From: Maea johnstoni
Taxonomy: Eukaryota > Annelida > Polychaeta > Spionida > Magelonidae
Length of the DNA stretch: 64,000 nucleotides
Assembly: GCA_963942565.1 (NCBI GenBank)
Contig: OZ012690.1
Location: 35,004,718 to 35,068,717 of the forward strand
Direction of reading: 5' to 3'
Translations under genes and position numbers: made by a program
Shown: in pieces, positions 35,587 through 46,648 of the stretch
Position numbering within the stretch: position 1 is the first letter of the stretch
How the letters are laid out: every line of letters begins with the position of its first letter
The notes under the pieces: model-generated
The model's database searches: none
Seen by the model: the letters and a program-made list of their open reading frames with translations, nothing else
What the model was told of the DNA's origin: nothing

Positions 35587-36150
35587 ACTCTGCCAGCGGC
35601 GTCCACATAGAATAGAATCCAGTATATTGGATATATTAATTGGAACCCTTCAAAATGTTGTGCACATTGCCCCATGATTTGGTGCCAATATGCATGATCA
35701 CCCATGCTTCTTGCTTGAAATAATAACTGGTATTGGCTGGGATATATCCTGAGCCTTGACAAAAATATATGAGACTAACGCATCGCCTGCTCAATGAAAT
35801 GTAATCAATTAAATCAAGTGTAATAAATGTGTGACTGGTCCACTTCAGCTTGTTCTGTTTGCATAGTTCATTTATTTTTTTCTTCCTGTAATCTATGCCT
35901 TGCTCTCAGCAGCTAGATTGCATTCAAATATCAAAGGCATACATGTACACGTTGCAATTAGCAACAATGATCACAATCTTGATTTCGCATACAAGGTTTA
36001 AGGCTTAATCATTAATTGTAAATTTTCTTGTATAATCAATCATTTATTATTAAATAATTATTAAATGATCCAAGAAAAAGAATAAAATAGTAAAAAGTCT
36101 CAACTGAAAGTTTTTTGTACTTTTCTAATGAAGCATAGCAATATATCGTA

Positions 36151-36276
36151 TTCCTCCGTTTAACTGCACAGACCCCAAATGAGCACCCCCCCCCCCTTTT
36201 CTGAAAATTTTTGGAATGGGCAAGCTATAGGACATTATTTTCTGGCTTTCTGAACCTCTCCACCTAAACGGAGGAA
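36151..36276. mobile_element. 126-bp MITE flanked by TA, mariner-like
   Basis: The ends are perfect inverted repeats, TTCCTCCGTTTA at the left and TAAACGGAGGAA at the right, each bordered by TA (36149-36150 and 36277-36278). TA target sites are typical of Tc1/mariner elements. A poly(C) run at 36187-36197 lies inside. No coding capacity. Confidence 0.6.
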
Positions 36277-37267
36277 TATGGTACTTTTTAGATGCTTCCA
36301 TTTCTGTATCATATAATTATCAGCAATCAAGATTATTTTTTGCATGATATATTCAAGTGACTGCAGCATTGATTTCATCCTGTTGTATACTATGTTATAT
36401 AATGGAATCAATTAAATGCTTCATTGACTTCTATATCATGCAAAAAATAACCTTGAACACTAGAATTGATTCTTCATCAGGTTAGCTTATCTTTAAAAAT
36501 AGTTATAAGTCAGATTGTTCAATAGAACTTATCAAAGCAGTCCATATAGCTGAATTTATAAATCTCTTGGTTTGTGGTGACACTGTAATTTGTTAATCAA
36601 ATCAAATATCACTTCACCAATACAAGATGCAATTCTTTTCAACTGTTTAAAACTCATACTTAATAATTAACATTACCCTTGAAAAGTAATGGTTGGAATA
36701 ATAACTCACTAAGTATCTAAAAGAGTGATTTTTAGATGACTTCAAAATATCATTTCTTCAACAAAATTTCCCAAAGATATTTTGATTGATTTGATATTAA
36801 CAAAACAGTCAGACCTTTGTGGGGCGCTAACTGCTATAGGCATGACTGAGTAAATTCATTTATTATTCGCAAATGCCAAAGATGAGTTATGTATACCCTT
36901 TTGTGCCCACTTATTGTGATAAATTGGGTGAATTGAGGGGTTAGTTGGCTCCAGTACACTAATATCAATACCATGACAGGAAGTGTTCATTCATCATCAG
37001 GGCGCCGTGATGCTAGATATAATGACCCTCCTACATTATTTACCCATCAATAAATCCAGCTTGTGCAATCATAAAACTGTTACACTTTGACTTAATTAAC
37101 ATATGTTTTGGTGACATTGTAACCACTTTCCTAGAAACGTATACATTAAACTTTTACTGTTTTTAGAATGTATATAAAACATTGATGTATCATATACAGG
37201 AAATATATTGCATCACAGGCAAAAAAAGGAATCAAAGCCATAGTATGTCAGGGACAACAAAGAGTTA

Positions 37268-37500
37268 GGCCTAAAAAAAAAGTTGTTTGTTTCCTGGAAC
37301 CCTACCCTAACAAGTTTTTATCAAAAAAAATCCCTAGCCTAAATTTTTTTCCGCCCTCCCAACTCCCAATCAACGTAAAACATGCATAAAATGCACATTT
37401 TTGACCAAAAAAATAATGCAAAAAAAAAAGTTTTTGCAGACCTACCTACCCTATTTTTTTCGGACCGTTACAGGAAACAAACAATTTCTTTTTTTAGGCC
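37268..37500 (+). mobile_element. 233-bp MITE flanked by TTA, PIF/Harbinger-like
   Basis: The ends are inverted repeats: GGCCTAAAAAAAAAGTTGTTTG at the left and the reverse at the right (CAAACAATTTCTTTTTTTAGGCC), each bordered by TTA (37265-37267 and 37501-37503). A 3-bp TTA duplication with GG termini is typical of PIF/Harbinger elements. The copy at 41824-42050 is the same family in reverse orientation. Confidence 0.7.
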
Positions 37501-38337
37501 TTAGTTTCTGAACTATTCCAACCTGTAGCCTAGCAGTAGGGTCAGTTTCTGTCAAGGATCCTAATATTTCAAACCATCCTCTTTATGAAAAATCATAGGA
37601 CTTGAAAACATGAATTTAGAGGTTTTCAGAGCTAAGGAGATTAGTAAGATTAAATGAGACCAGTTTCAGCTTTGTTCAACTAATTTTGCAAATAAAACTA
37701 CAGTACAAGCAATTTTCATTCGCAATTCTTCTGCAAAGGTCCAATTTGTAAAAATATAAATATATGTATTTGATGTTTCGCCAGTTACTATCATTGAACG
37801 GGATTGTCATGTATTGCATGATTTCAACTAACAAAGCAGAATTCCCATTTTGATTCTGTGTTGTTGGCTTTGGCCATTTGAAAGTACAGCTTATCTACAA
37901 TAAACTACACTTCTTATATTGAAGTTGAAAATTTGGTCATTTGAAAGTATGGCTTATTTACAATAAACTACCACTTCTTATTTTAAAGCTGTATCAGAAG
38001 TAATCTTTCCCTGCTTTGAAAACTAGTGGTCATTGTGGCAGGTGTCATCTAATTCTAGTGTCTTATTTATGATAAACAGCTTCTTTCCAAGAAGTCAGTG
38101 CAGGCTCTCCCTAGGGCAACAGCCACAGCTGCAGCCAGTAAATTAACTACAAAACACTGAATTTATGGGATATCATCTAAAGTCATTTAAACGTTTGATA
38201 GGTTTCCCACAAAAAACTGAGCAAAAATCTTATACTCAGACTTTGAATAAATAATCAACAACTAATTTTGACTCATTCAAAATTACCATACTCCCACAAT
38301 CCATTATCCGTTTTCTGAATGGTGGTAGCAACATTGA

Positions 38338-38727
38338 CTACATGACATTGAATATATGTACAAAACTCAAAATAACTGACAAAAATTCCGAAATCCCAGC
38401 ACCAAAAATCTTCCCCTCTTTGGTTTCCCTCGCTTGTCCATCCCGATTGCCGCAGGCGCGAGAATATACGGCATTCTCCGTAAACACTTCTGGGCCCCCT
38501 GGTTGGACTTGGCGCACTTCATGCGGAGATCTTATTGAGAAGTTACACATCAGCTTAGGCACCCTGTAGGGTTGAAGGGTTGTGTTTGCTTGCTGCCTGT
38601 ACCCCAGTGGGCTCCCCATGGCATGGTGCGCATTCTTCACCAACACTTCTCGTGAGACACCAGCAGCAGGGGAAAAGAGGGCTTCATATGATATAGCACA
38701 CATACAACACAAACATTTCTCTCCCAA
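38338..38727 (-). other. GC-richer block with a 129-codon open frame, unrecognised
   Basis: Within intron 1, on the same strand as the receptor gene, a frame stays open for about 390 bp in sequence of near 50% GC. The translated product contains no domain I recognise. A pyrimidine-rich stretch precedes CACGAG near 38655, but neither a strong acceptor nor a strong GT donor frames the block. It could be an alternative exon, a decayed processed sequence or a conserved non-coding element. I do not call it a gene. Confidence 0.2.
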
Positions 38728-38765
38728 ATCAATAATATTTGAAATAATAAAAACAATTCAATTAT

Positions 38766-38872
38766 AATGATGATGATAATGATAATGATAATAATAATAA
38801 TGATAATAATAATAATAATATAATAATTATAATAATAATAATAATAACAATAATAATAATAATAACAATAAT

Positions 38873-38944
<72 letters not shown>

Positions 38945-38956
38945 TATAATAATAAT
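38766..38956. repeat. (AAT)n microsatellite
   Basis: About 190 bp of AAT triplets with GAT, AAC and TAT interruptions. Confidence 0.95.
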
Positions 38957-39155
38957 CTATGATACTCTTGAAAATGACTTAAGAACAACATTAAGTTTAA
39001 TAGATTTAGAAATAGAGTTATTTAAAATACTGAGAAGTTGTGAGTTGGGTTCTACTCAAAAATCTTCCTTCAAATATTTTCCAAAAAATGCTCTAGTCAC
39101 ATGGATATATATTACCAAAAGTGTTGAGACGTTCTTGAACACTGCTGGTATGAGT
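38957..39155 (-). mobile_element. Relic of TTAA MITE family B, reverse orientation
   Basis: It carries GAAGTTGTGAGTTGGGTTCTA-like and CTTCCTTCAAATATTTTCC segments of the reversed core. It adjoins the AAT repeat, and both TTAA ends are lost. Confidence 0.35.
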
Positions 39156-40234
39156 ATGAATATTTCTTTTTAAATTCAGCATCAGATCCTAGTGTAATTA
39201 TTTTAAAGATACCCATCCCTACTTTCACATGCTGTAACTGCTGCGAGTGAGAATATGTTTTTTGTCTCACACTGGGTAAGACTGCTGAAAAACTTAGATC
39301 ACTGTTATCTCCCTAACTTTCAGCCCTGTCTGAGGAGTGTGGGAGTCAGTGACTCTCTTGCTGTGAACCTATGGGAAACTCCTTCAGGGGTAGAAACACT
39401 GCTTTACAGGCATGAGTAAGAAGGAATAATTTTAGGCCTAAATTCACAAAAAATGTGCATGAGGGTACTAGCAATAGGTATCATTGAAAGGGGTTCACTT
39501 TAAAAGAATAAAAGTGAAAAGAAGGGATTACATGTTTTATGTGGGTACAGTTATAAAATCCTAGGTACAGTCATTGGAAAGGAGTTATTTCTTAGCAAGA
39601 AATCAGTATCTTAAAGCTCTGTTAAATCTCTCAAACTCCCTCTGTATAAGCAACAGGGTTGAATAGATGAATTTCCGTTCCCCTATCATTTAAAATCAAC
39701 TTTCTCACTCCAGGAAATAAAGAGCTTTCCCAACCAGGTCAGTCCGCAAGGATCTCACCCAGCCATAACCGTTTTGTATATTTACTTAGCGAGTATCAAC
39801 TTTCCTGACCTACCCAAGCCCCTCAGAAGATTTTTTATCATCTAGATCATTTACAGCGAACCCGGCTATTTCCCTCACAAGCCCTGACTGTGTTTTAGTT
39901 GATAACTGGGACTAAGGCATTCCAAGAGTGACTGACCATGAGTCTATCTATCTAGAGGTCAGTGCCATTGCTCCCTCTCTTAAAGTGCTCAGTCTGAGAG
40001 GGACCACTTCCATAGACAAGCAAAAAGACATGTGTGAGATTGCCATGCAAATGGAAGGATACATACATAGAAATAAATGTTAAGGAATTTGATTTCTTAT
40101 TCTCAAAAAGGTTTTTACTCAATAGTTTGTACATGTTAGGATATTTCACCTGCACACATAACAATATTTCATATCTGAATCAAATTCATTCAAAACAAAT
40201 ACAAATTAAATATAGAGTAAACTGCCTGAAATGT

Positions 40235-40430
40235 CCATAAAAAGCCCGACTATCTTGGTGACATCTTGCCAGAGAAAAAACAACTTTAGGAAAACATAAG
40301 AAAGAGAAATAACAATCGCAATTAAGCTGACAACTCTCCTTCAAATGTTTCTAAATCTAAACTTAGTTATAAAAAAAGATAATCAATACTACCATACATA
40401 GTTGTCAAGGGAATGTTAGGCATGAATGGG
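40235..40430 (+). mobile_element. TTAA MITE, family B (left end decayed)
   Basis: The right end is intact (GTTAGGCATGAATGGG before TTAA 40431-40434). The interior is GAGAAATAACAATCGC, CAACTCTCCTTCAAATG and AGTTGTCAAGGGA. The left TTAA is not recognisable. Confidence 0.6.
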
Positions 40431-41523
40431 TTAAAATAACTTATTCAATATTACCATGGTAACTGATGTGTTACCTCTGGGTAATATGAATGAACAAATA
40501 CCTCATGACAGGTGCAGACATCTAATATGCTGCATATCAATTTCACCATTTGATATTGAAACACAATACTTTAATTTGATTTGAAAAAATAATGTTTATT
40601 TAATATGGCTTTGGCTCGAGGGGGCACTTTTGCGGTAATTGACATTCAGACACTTAAAAAACTCTGAGCCCTGCTGTGGCCATTGTTTGAACAACGCCAG
40701 TCATGTTTTCTTTCCATTAAAAACTTAAAAAAAAAAAAGAAATTTAGAGCTGACTTGGTCAGTTAAAGAATGGAATCCAAATGTGCATTTTTTTGAGATA
40801 AAAGAAAAACATAACTTTTTCATTTTAAGATTTTACTCAAAGAATTTTGATCATTGTCTTTTTAAACTAAAATTTGACCAATTCATCTAACTGAATTATC
40901 ATCCTTTTTAGAAAAACTAAATAAATCTAAGTTCAGTAATTGTTTATCTAAATGCACAATTACTTACAATCTACATGAAATTTCTGTTTCAAAGTCATGC
41001 TATTACATATGAAATTAAGACAAAGCTCATCAATCAGTTATTCATATGTATGGCTTCTTCAAATCCACAGAAAATGCCCCTTTTAAATCCATATTACAAA
41101 TAGGAAAAATCACACACACAATGCCTAATTATATTAAAAGTAGGAGTCAAATTTGCAGCTAATGGGAACATGTAAATACTTGATCGGAGTAATTTCTTAA
41201 CATTCAAAAATAATGCATAAAAATGAAAATGCAAAATAATTGTTTAAAAAATGCTAAGATTCTAGTATTCTTTCATATATAAACTAAATGTGACTGAGCA
41301 CCCCAGTCATTAACTTTTTGATTAAAGGGGAGCTCCATTCTTTGTGTATGTAAAACAAAAGTCTCTGCCTACTGACCTCAGAATTACCCCGAACACACTG
41401 CCAAGGCTTCATCATCACAGCACATTAGTTTTTAACTATGGATGCATATAAAAATGCAACAGGCTTAAACAAGCATGGTAGCCCACATGGAGTGGTATAA
41501 TAGCAGAAAACCACAAGTAGCAG

Positions 41524-41645
41524 ATAGGTGTCCTTTTATAGATTAAATACATATTTACATACAATTAGAATTCATAAAACGTCAAGTTAGTTGCAGGTAG
41601 GTGTCCTTTTAAAGATTAAATACATATTAACACACAATTGAAATA
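41524..41645. repeat. ~90-bp direct duplication
   Basis: CAG(A/G)TAGGTGTCCTTTTA with AGATTAAATACATATT and ACA(T/C)ACAATT occurs at about 41520 and 41604. Confidence 0.75.
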
Positions 41646-41823
41646 TTTATGAAATGCTGTAAATAGCTCATCCTCTTAAGGGATACATTTGGAAGATTAT
41701 GGATATAGATAAAAAGATATCTGATTTAGGGAATCAGAGAAAAATTCACATCACCCTGAACTTTTCTTATCACTGAACTATAATCATATATAGATTTTTC
41801 TTTATATATTTTTTTTCTAATTA

Positions 41824-42050
41824 GGCCTAAAATAATTAATTGTTTGTTTCCTGTAATGGTCAGAAAAAAAATAGGGTAGGTAGGTAGGTAAAAAAAAAAT
41901 TTCATTATTTTTTTGGTCAGAAATGTGTGTTTCATGCATGTTTTACGTTGATTGGGAGTTTGCAGGGCGGAAAAAACTTAAGAGTAGGTATTTTTTTGAA
42001 TAAAAACTTGTTAGGGTAGGGTTACAGGAACAAACAACTTTTTTTAGGCC
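41824..42050 (-). mobile_element. 227-bp MITE flanked by TTA, PIF/Harbinger-like
   Basis: The ends are GGCCTAAAATAATTAATTG and CAACTTTTTTTAGGCC, bordered by TTA (41821-41823 and 42051-42053). It is the same family as 37268-37500 in the opposite orientation; both share the internal ACGTTGATTGGGAGTT segment (or its complement) and a TAGGTAGG-type tract. Confidence 0.7.
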
Positions 42051-42102
42051 TTACCTAATTTGCCGCCAGCTGAAGCTAATAATCCTGATTTGAAAGAATT
42101 AG

Positions 42103-42245
42103 TCATAGGGTCTGCATCTTGTATGGATTTTTTTAAAGTGATAAAATTATATACCTGTGAAGTATTATTATATGGTATTTGCTTTCACTAGCTAGAAGGG
42201 TTTGCATCTTCTATGGCATTTTTTTTTAAAGTGATGAAATTACAC
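42103..42245. repeat. ~88-bp direct duplication
   Basis: GGGT(C/T)TGCATCTT(G/C)TATGG and TTTTTTAAAGTGAT(A/G)AAATTA occur twice, at about 42109 and 42197. Confidence 0.7.
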
Positions 42246-43573
42246 ACCTGTGTTTTCATCTGACATTATATTTCACTAGCTTGAAGGCAAATTCCCCAGT
42301 GCATTTAGTGAACAAGTCTCTAATTAGGGCGTGAAAGAGGAGCATTCAACTACCCTGAAAGACACACTCATGGTTTATTTCACATTTTGACCCATGCGGG
42401 GTATTTTCCTGGAATTCACAATTATCTACCTGTCATAGGTAACTTGTCATGAATGACTGCACTTCCATGCAAAATAGATAAGCCCCTGCAGGTGTATCGT
42501 AGATAGGAATAAAGAGAATAATGAAGATCCTTGTTATGAAGGCGTCATTGGGTGATATCACACTGTGCTGGGTTAGGCACCCCCCATACCACACACATGA
42601 TCGCTACTACTGATGCCCTTCTAGTCGGCTGTTATGCTTAGATATCAAGTGAAATACCCCGGAGACAAAATGAACAGGCCCATGTTGACATCAAACAACA
42701 TAGGGTTGGCCTTAGTTTCCAACTTTCTCTGTCATATAAAAATCACACTATCAGGTGTCTTCCCTCTGGACATAGACGGCACCCATGGAAATAAAAAATG
42801 TATGAAATAGATGAAATGTTTGCAAGGAAGATGACAATGTTGTTATTGTAGAGTACTATGGAAATAGAAATCAATATAAAGATATCCATTTTCAAAGAGA
42901 TCTATTCTGAAAAAAAGTTTGCAAACTATGAAAAGTATAGGACTTGCGAAGCAAATATTATGCAGAATGACCACCAGGAAAGTTGCACATATCAATATGA
43001 AGTTATGATGAATCAGTTTTTGCTTTAAATATTCATTTTTATGAATTTTCAACAAAGATGAAGTTTGAAACATTGTAAAATATAACTTATAAAATGTCAC
43101 GAAAAGTCTTCATTTTCGCAACATAATAGCCTTGGAATAAGAATATATGCCCAATACCAAACACTCATTAAAGTGACTATCAACTTATTAGGCAATATGA
43201 CTTGGAAATATTATCTTAATCAAAATTTCTCCAAATAATTAATTCAAATATATTGATCTCAAGAGTACATGAAAAAATACCAAATATCATAAGAAAATAA
43301 TCTAAAAACATTTCAATGTTTTTTTTCCTTTCAAATGAATTAAGCAGGAATTGTTTTATATCAATTTGAGAATTTTCTAAACTTATATGTTTAATAAAGA
43401 TGATTTATATCATTGAAACATGTTCAATGAGTTTGCTCCGTTTTATTATCCGACGCGCTTTTTCTTTTCTTTTTCTTTGCGACTTTTGCTAAGCTTTAAT
43501 AAATAAGCAACGAGTTTCCCATGTGTGCACTAGAAGTGTGCGTGAGGTTAAGGAAATAACAAGAGGAACTTAC

Positions 43574-43655
43574 CAGTAGCACCCACTCTTGGAGGGGAGA
43601 CTGCCACCAAAATACAGAGCCCCATCGCAAGCAGAGTCGCAGGCTGGAGTGGCAT
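43574..43655 (-). CDS. VEGFR-like receptor, exon 1 (start codon and signal peptide)
   Basis: First coding exon on the minus strand. The chosen ATG is at 43655-43653 and the donor GTAAGT begins at 43573, a strong consensus. The 82 bp encode 27 residues plus one base (phase 1), which fits exon 2 exactly and creates an Ala codon across the junction. The product MPLQPATLLAMGLCILVAV has the hydrophobic core of a secretory signal, with likely cleavage near VGA-TA. This start is preferred because it gives a canonical signal peptide. An in-frame ATG 24 codons upstream (43727-43725) would instead place the hydrophobic stretch at about residues 31-43. No other protein match is possible from so short a segment, so the assignment to the receptor rests on phase, strand, and order with the two Ig exons. 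Confidence 0.7.
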
Positions 43656-43789
43656 CGCCGTACGTCCCTTCACAGGCCGCGGCGGCACTGTCGCCAACGA
43701 CGGCTCCAAAACTCCCAAAAAGTTCATGAGAAAACACGATGCAACTGAATAAAGTCCCAAAGTAATCCAAATTGGTCACTAAGCTGATC

Positions 43790-43990
43790 CCATCAGAGTA
43801 GCATCATCATATTCTGTGTGTATTGCGCGCTCGGCGAGTAGTACGTGAATGAAGCGACTTGGCACTCAAATGCTGCTTTCCGCATCTGACAGCAGGGAAT
43901 GACTTGGAGCTGTCAAATGCTGTTATCAGCTGTTGAGTTTGTCAAACGTCCCCCGCTGATCTCATCACTATGGATAATTATTTACTATAT
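43790..43990 (-). promoter_or_regulatory. Candidate proximal promoter / 5' UTR of the VEGFR-like gene
   Basis: Upstream of exon 1 the sequence shows raised CpG content (GCGCGCTCGGCGAG near 43824). In gene orientation it has CAGCTGATAA at 43932-43923, an E-box (CAGCTG) overlapping a GATA site. TGACAG/CTGTCA motifs (TALE-type) flank it. No clear TATA box is seen, and the start site cannot be placed. E-box/GATA pairs are known in blood and endothelial genes; relevance here is inferred. Confidence 0.35.
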
Positions 43991-44156
43991 GTTACGAATA
44001 AATATGCACAAAAATTGCTAAAACCTTATTTATATATATATTCAGTATGAACTATATAATTATACAACATTGTATGTTACTTTCGTAAACTTAATTCACT
44101 TTTATGCACTAGTACAGTGGAAAATGCTCAATAGTTAGAACAGCCCTAATTGAATT

Positions 44157-44215
44157 TGACGTCATACAGTTGGGTCAAGGGTCACCGCGCATGTCAAATC
44201 AACGATTCCAACATG
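44157..44215 (+). promoter_or_regulatory. Possible divergent promoter and first exon on the plus strand
   Basis: TGACGTCA (a perfect CRE) is at 44157-44164. Fifty bases on, CCAACATG is followed by GTAGGT, so an exon could end right after its start codon at 44213-44215, as known for ribosomal-protein and other small housekeeping genes. The distance to the receptor start is about 560 bp, a plausible head-to-head layout. I could not identify a convincing second exon downstream, so this stays a hypothesis. Confidence 0.2.
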
Positions 44216-44708
44216 GTAGGTGTTTTTGTAGATTTTCAACTTATTATATCTTCCATTTTAGGTTAGTTAGAGGCGTAAACGGATAAAAGAGGTTATTTGT
44301 TAATAAGATGAGATTACCAGGACTTTGCAGAGTACAGCAAAAGGCGTCCACAATACTTAATTTGTATGGAAGCGTACATTGTTTAGCAATAATGCAGTGT
44401 CACCGGTGAGAATATCCCTATTATCGCTCAAGTGACATGCATGATTCTGTTAATTTTGATTTGTTGCTCTGGTATTTATTGCTTCTAACTATGCCCTTAG
44501 TATAGATGGTTGAAGTTTTCATACTGAACTCAATTCCACAATACGTTTTTGCTAGTCCCCCTGTCCCACTTATATTTGAAATTTTAGCCTGAATTTGAGG
44601 ACCATTCAGTGATGCACTGTTTCATTCATTTGTCATTGTGACAGGAACTCAGGAAGGTTTTTGGTTGTCCCAAAAGGGGCTTGTAATATGATGCTGGCAT
44701 GGCCAGAA

Positions 44709-45439
44709 AGCGAGCGAAGCAAAATCAAGCTTTGGATGTTGTTTTTTTACTTCTGACCAAAACACAGCATTGAATTGATTGACAGAAAATTAATGGCATA
44801 AAAATTGTTAGGATTTCTAACTGTCGCAAAATATACATTTGGCAACAGATTTTAAAGTGAATTCAATGGCCAGTAGATGAATTCTGGCGGTTCTAAAGAT
44901 TTAAACCGCATTAAAATCGACCCACGGACAGGCGAGAAATTCAGTTTTAACATGGATATAGACTTATAGTAGCGGCCACGGCGTGGCATGGCCAGGAAGC
45001 GAGCCGATTTAAAAGATGATTCAATGGCCAGTAGAATGAATTCTGGCGATTCTAACGATCTAAACTGCATTAGAATTGACCCACGGGCGGGAGAGAAATT
45101 CAGTTTTAACGTTGATATAGTAGTGGCAACGGCGTGGAGCACCCGCAACAATCCACTTTCATTCACGCACGTTCATTCATACATTTCATCCAATGGTAGG
45201 CGTTCTTGTTTTTTGTATTGTGCATTACGTCATTGTCGACCAATGAAATCGGTCGTTACTTAACCTATTTAGAATACCTCCCAGAGCGGAAGTCGGCCGC
45301 ACGAGGGATGATTGTTGGACGGTGACAACTTTCTGGGTCCGTGTATGTATTTCTTATAGTGACGTCATATACACTCACGCTCAATTGACTGACTGCGAGG
45401 CTTCGCGAAGGCCTACAGCCTTTCCGAGCTTCACTCGCT
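44709..45439 (+). mobile_element. ~730-bp repeated element, copy 1, with internal duplicated unit
   Basis: It opens AGCGAGCGAAGC and closes GAGCTTCACTCGCT, imperfect inverted ends. Inside, a ~158-bp unit is duplicated (starting near 44861 and 45019), marked by ATGGCCAGTAGA, CTAAAC(C/T)GCATTA and GAGAAATTCAGTTTTAAC. The right third contains CCAATGG, ATTACGTCATTG, GACCAATGAAAT and GTGACGTCAT, that is, CCAAT and CRE-like motifs. A second copy lies at 45923. I do not recognise the superfamily. One frame through the unit is open but matches no known protein. Confidence 0.6.
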
Positions 45440-45559
45440 ATTATTGAGTGCCACTTGCACGTAGTCAGAAGTCACTGCCCTTATTGGCAATATAGACACC
45501 AGAGCCTCAGACTCGTGGGTGGCCCCTCAACGATACAAGCCCCTGTGGTTATCCTCATA

Positions 45560-45690
45560 ACCGCCAGCCCACAAGATGAAAATTCAGAACGTATAAGATG
45601 TCTCCTAGTTTGCAGGAATCGTCCTGAAGAGTCGATCAGTTTGATGCTTGGCTGATTGCTCAAGACATCTTTCAAGTACCCATCAGACAT
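45560..45690 (-). mobile_element. Possible fossil of a Gypsy-type LTR retroelement (integrase tail)
   Basis: A short minus-strand stretch between the two ~730-bp elements resembles, weakly, the C-terminal tail of Gypsy-family integrases (pattern S-x-x-x-G...R-R-H-L). No terminal repeats or other parts of such an element are visible nearby. If real, it is a small, old, broken fragment. Confidence 0.2.
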
Positions 45691-45922
45691 GAATTGAGTT
45701 GTATTTCTTATTGGATCTTACCATTCCAACACCTATCAATTTGATTGTATGGTAAAACGTATCTCTTCATCATTAAGATCTCAAACAATATACCGCATGT
45801 ACTATATAGTGAGACTGGAGCCCTCCTGGATTTGAGGATGTGGATTTCCCCTGTCAGATCATTGTGAGTGAAAGTGAATGTGCATCAAATGATTTCATAA
45901 TATGACGCTGGCATGGCCAGGA

Positions 45923-46648
45923 AGCGAGCGAAGCTTTGGATGATTTCATTTTTTTTTTTTACTTCTACATTGAAGAAAATTAATGGCATACTAATTATTA
46001 TGATTTCAAACTGTCGCAAAACATAGATTTCGCAACAGATTTTAAAGAGAGTTTGATGGCCAGTAGAATGAATTCTGGCGGTTCTAACGATCTAAACCGC
46101 ATTAAAATTGACCCACGGACGGGCGAGAAATTTAGTTTTAACATGGATATAGTAGCGGCCACGGCGTGGCATGGCCAGGAAGCGAGCCGATTTTAAAGAG
46201 AATTCGATGGCCAGTAGAATGAATTCTGGCGGTTCTAGCAATCTAAACTGCATTCGAAATGACCCACGGAAGGGCGAGAAATTCAGTTTTAACGTGGATA
46301 TAGCTTAGATTCCTCAAAGGACATAGTAGCGGCGGCCACGGCGTGGCAGTACCCACAACAATGCACTTTCATTCACGCACGTTCATTCATACATTTCATC
46401 CAATGGGAGGCGTGTTTGTTATTGCACTGTACATTACGTCATTGTCGACCAATGAAATCGGTCGTTACTTAAACTACATTCAAAACCGGGAATAGGCTGT
46501 GCGAGGGACGCTATTGTTGCTCACGACGACTTTCTGGGTCCCTGTATGTATTTCTAAGTGACGTCATAACGGTCATATACACTCACGCTCTATTGCATGA
46601 CTGCGAGACTTCGTGAAAGGCCTGCAGCCTTTCCGAGCTTCGCTCGCT
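45923..46648 (+). mobile_element. ~730-bp repeated element, copy 2
   Basis: Same organisation as copy 1: opening AGCGAGCGAAGCTTTGG, closing GAGCTTCGCTCGCT, with two internal units (about 46050 and 46201, ~151 bp apart). CCAATGG, TTACGTCATTG, GACCAATGAAAT and GTGACGTCAT are conserved. The first units of the two copies share CCGCATT and ATGGATATAG; the second units share CTGCATT and GT(T/G)GATATAG. The internal duplication is therefore older than the split of the two copies. No clear target-site duplication is seen. Confidence 0.6.
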
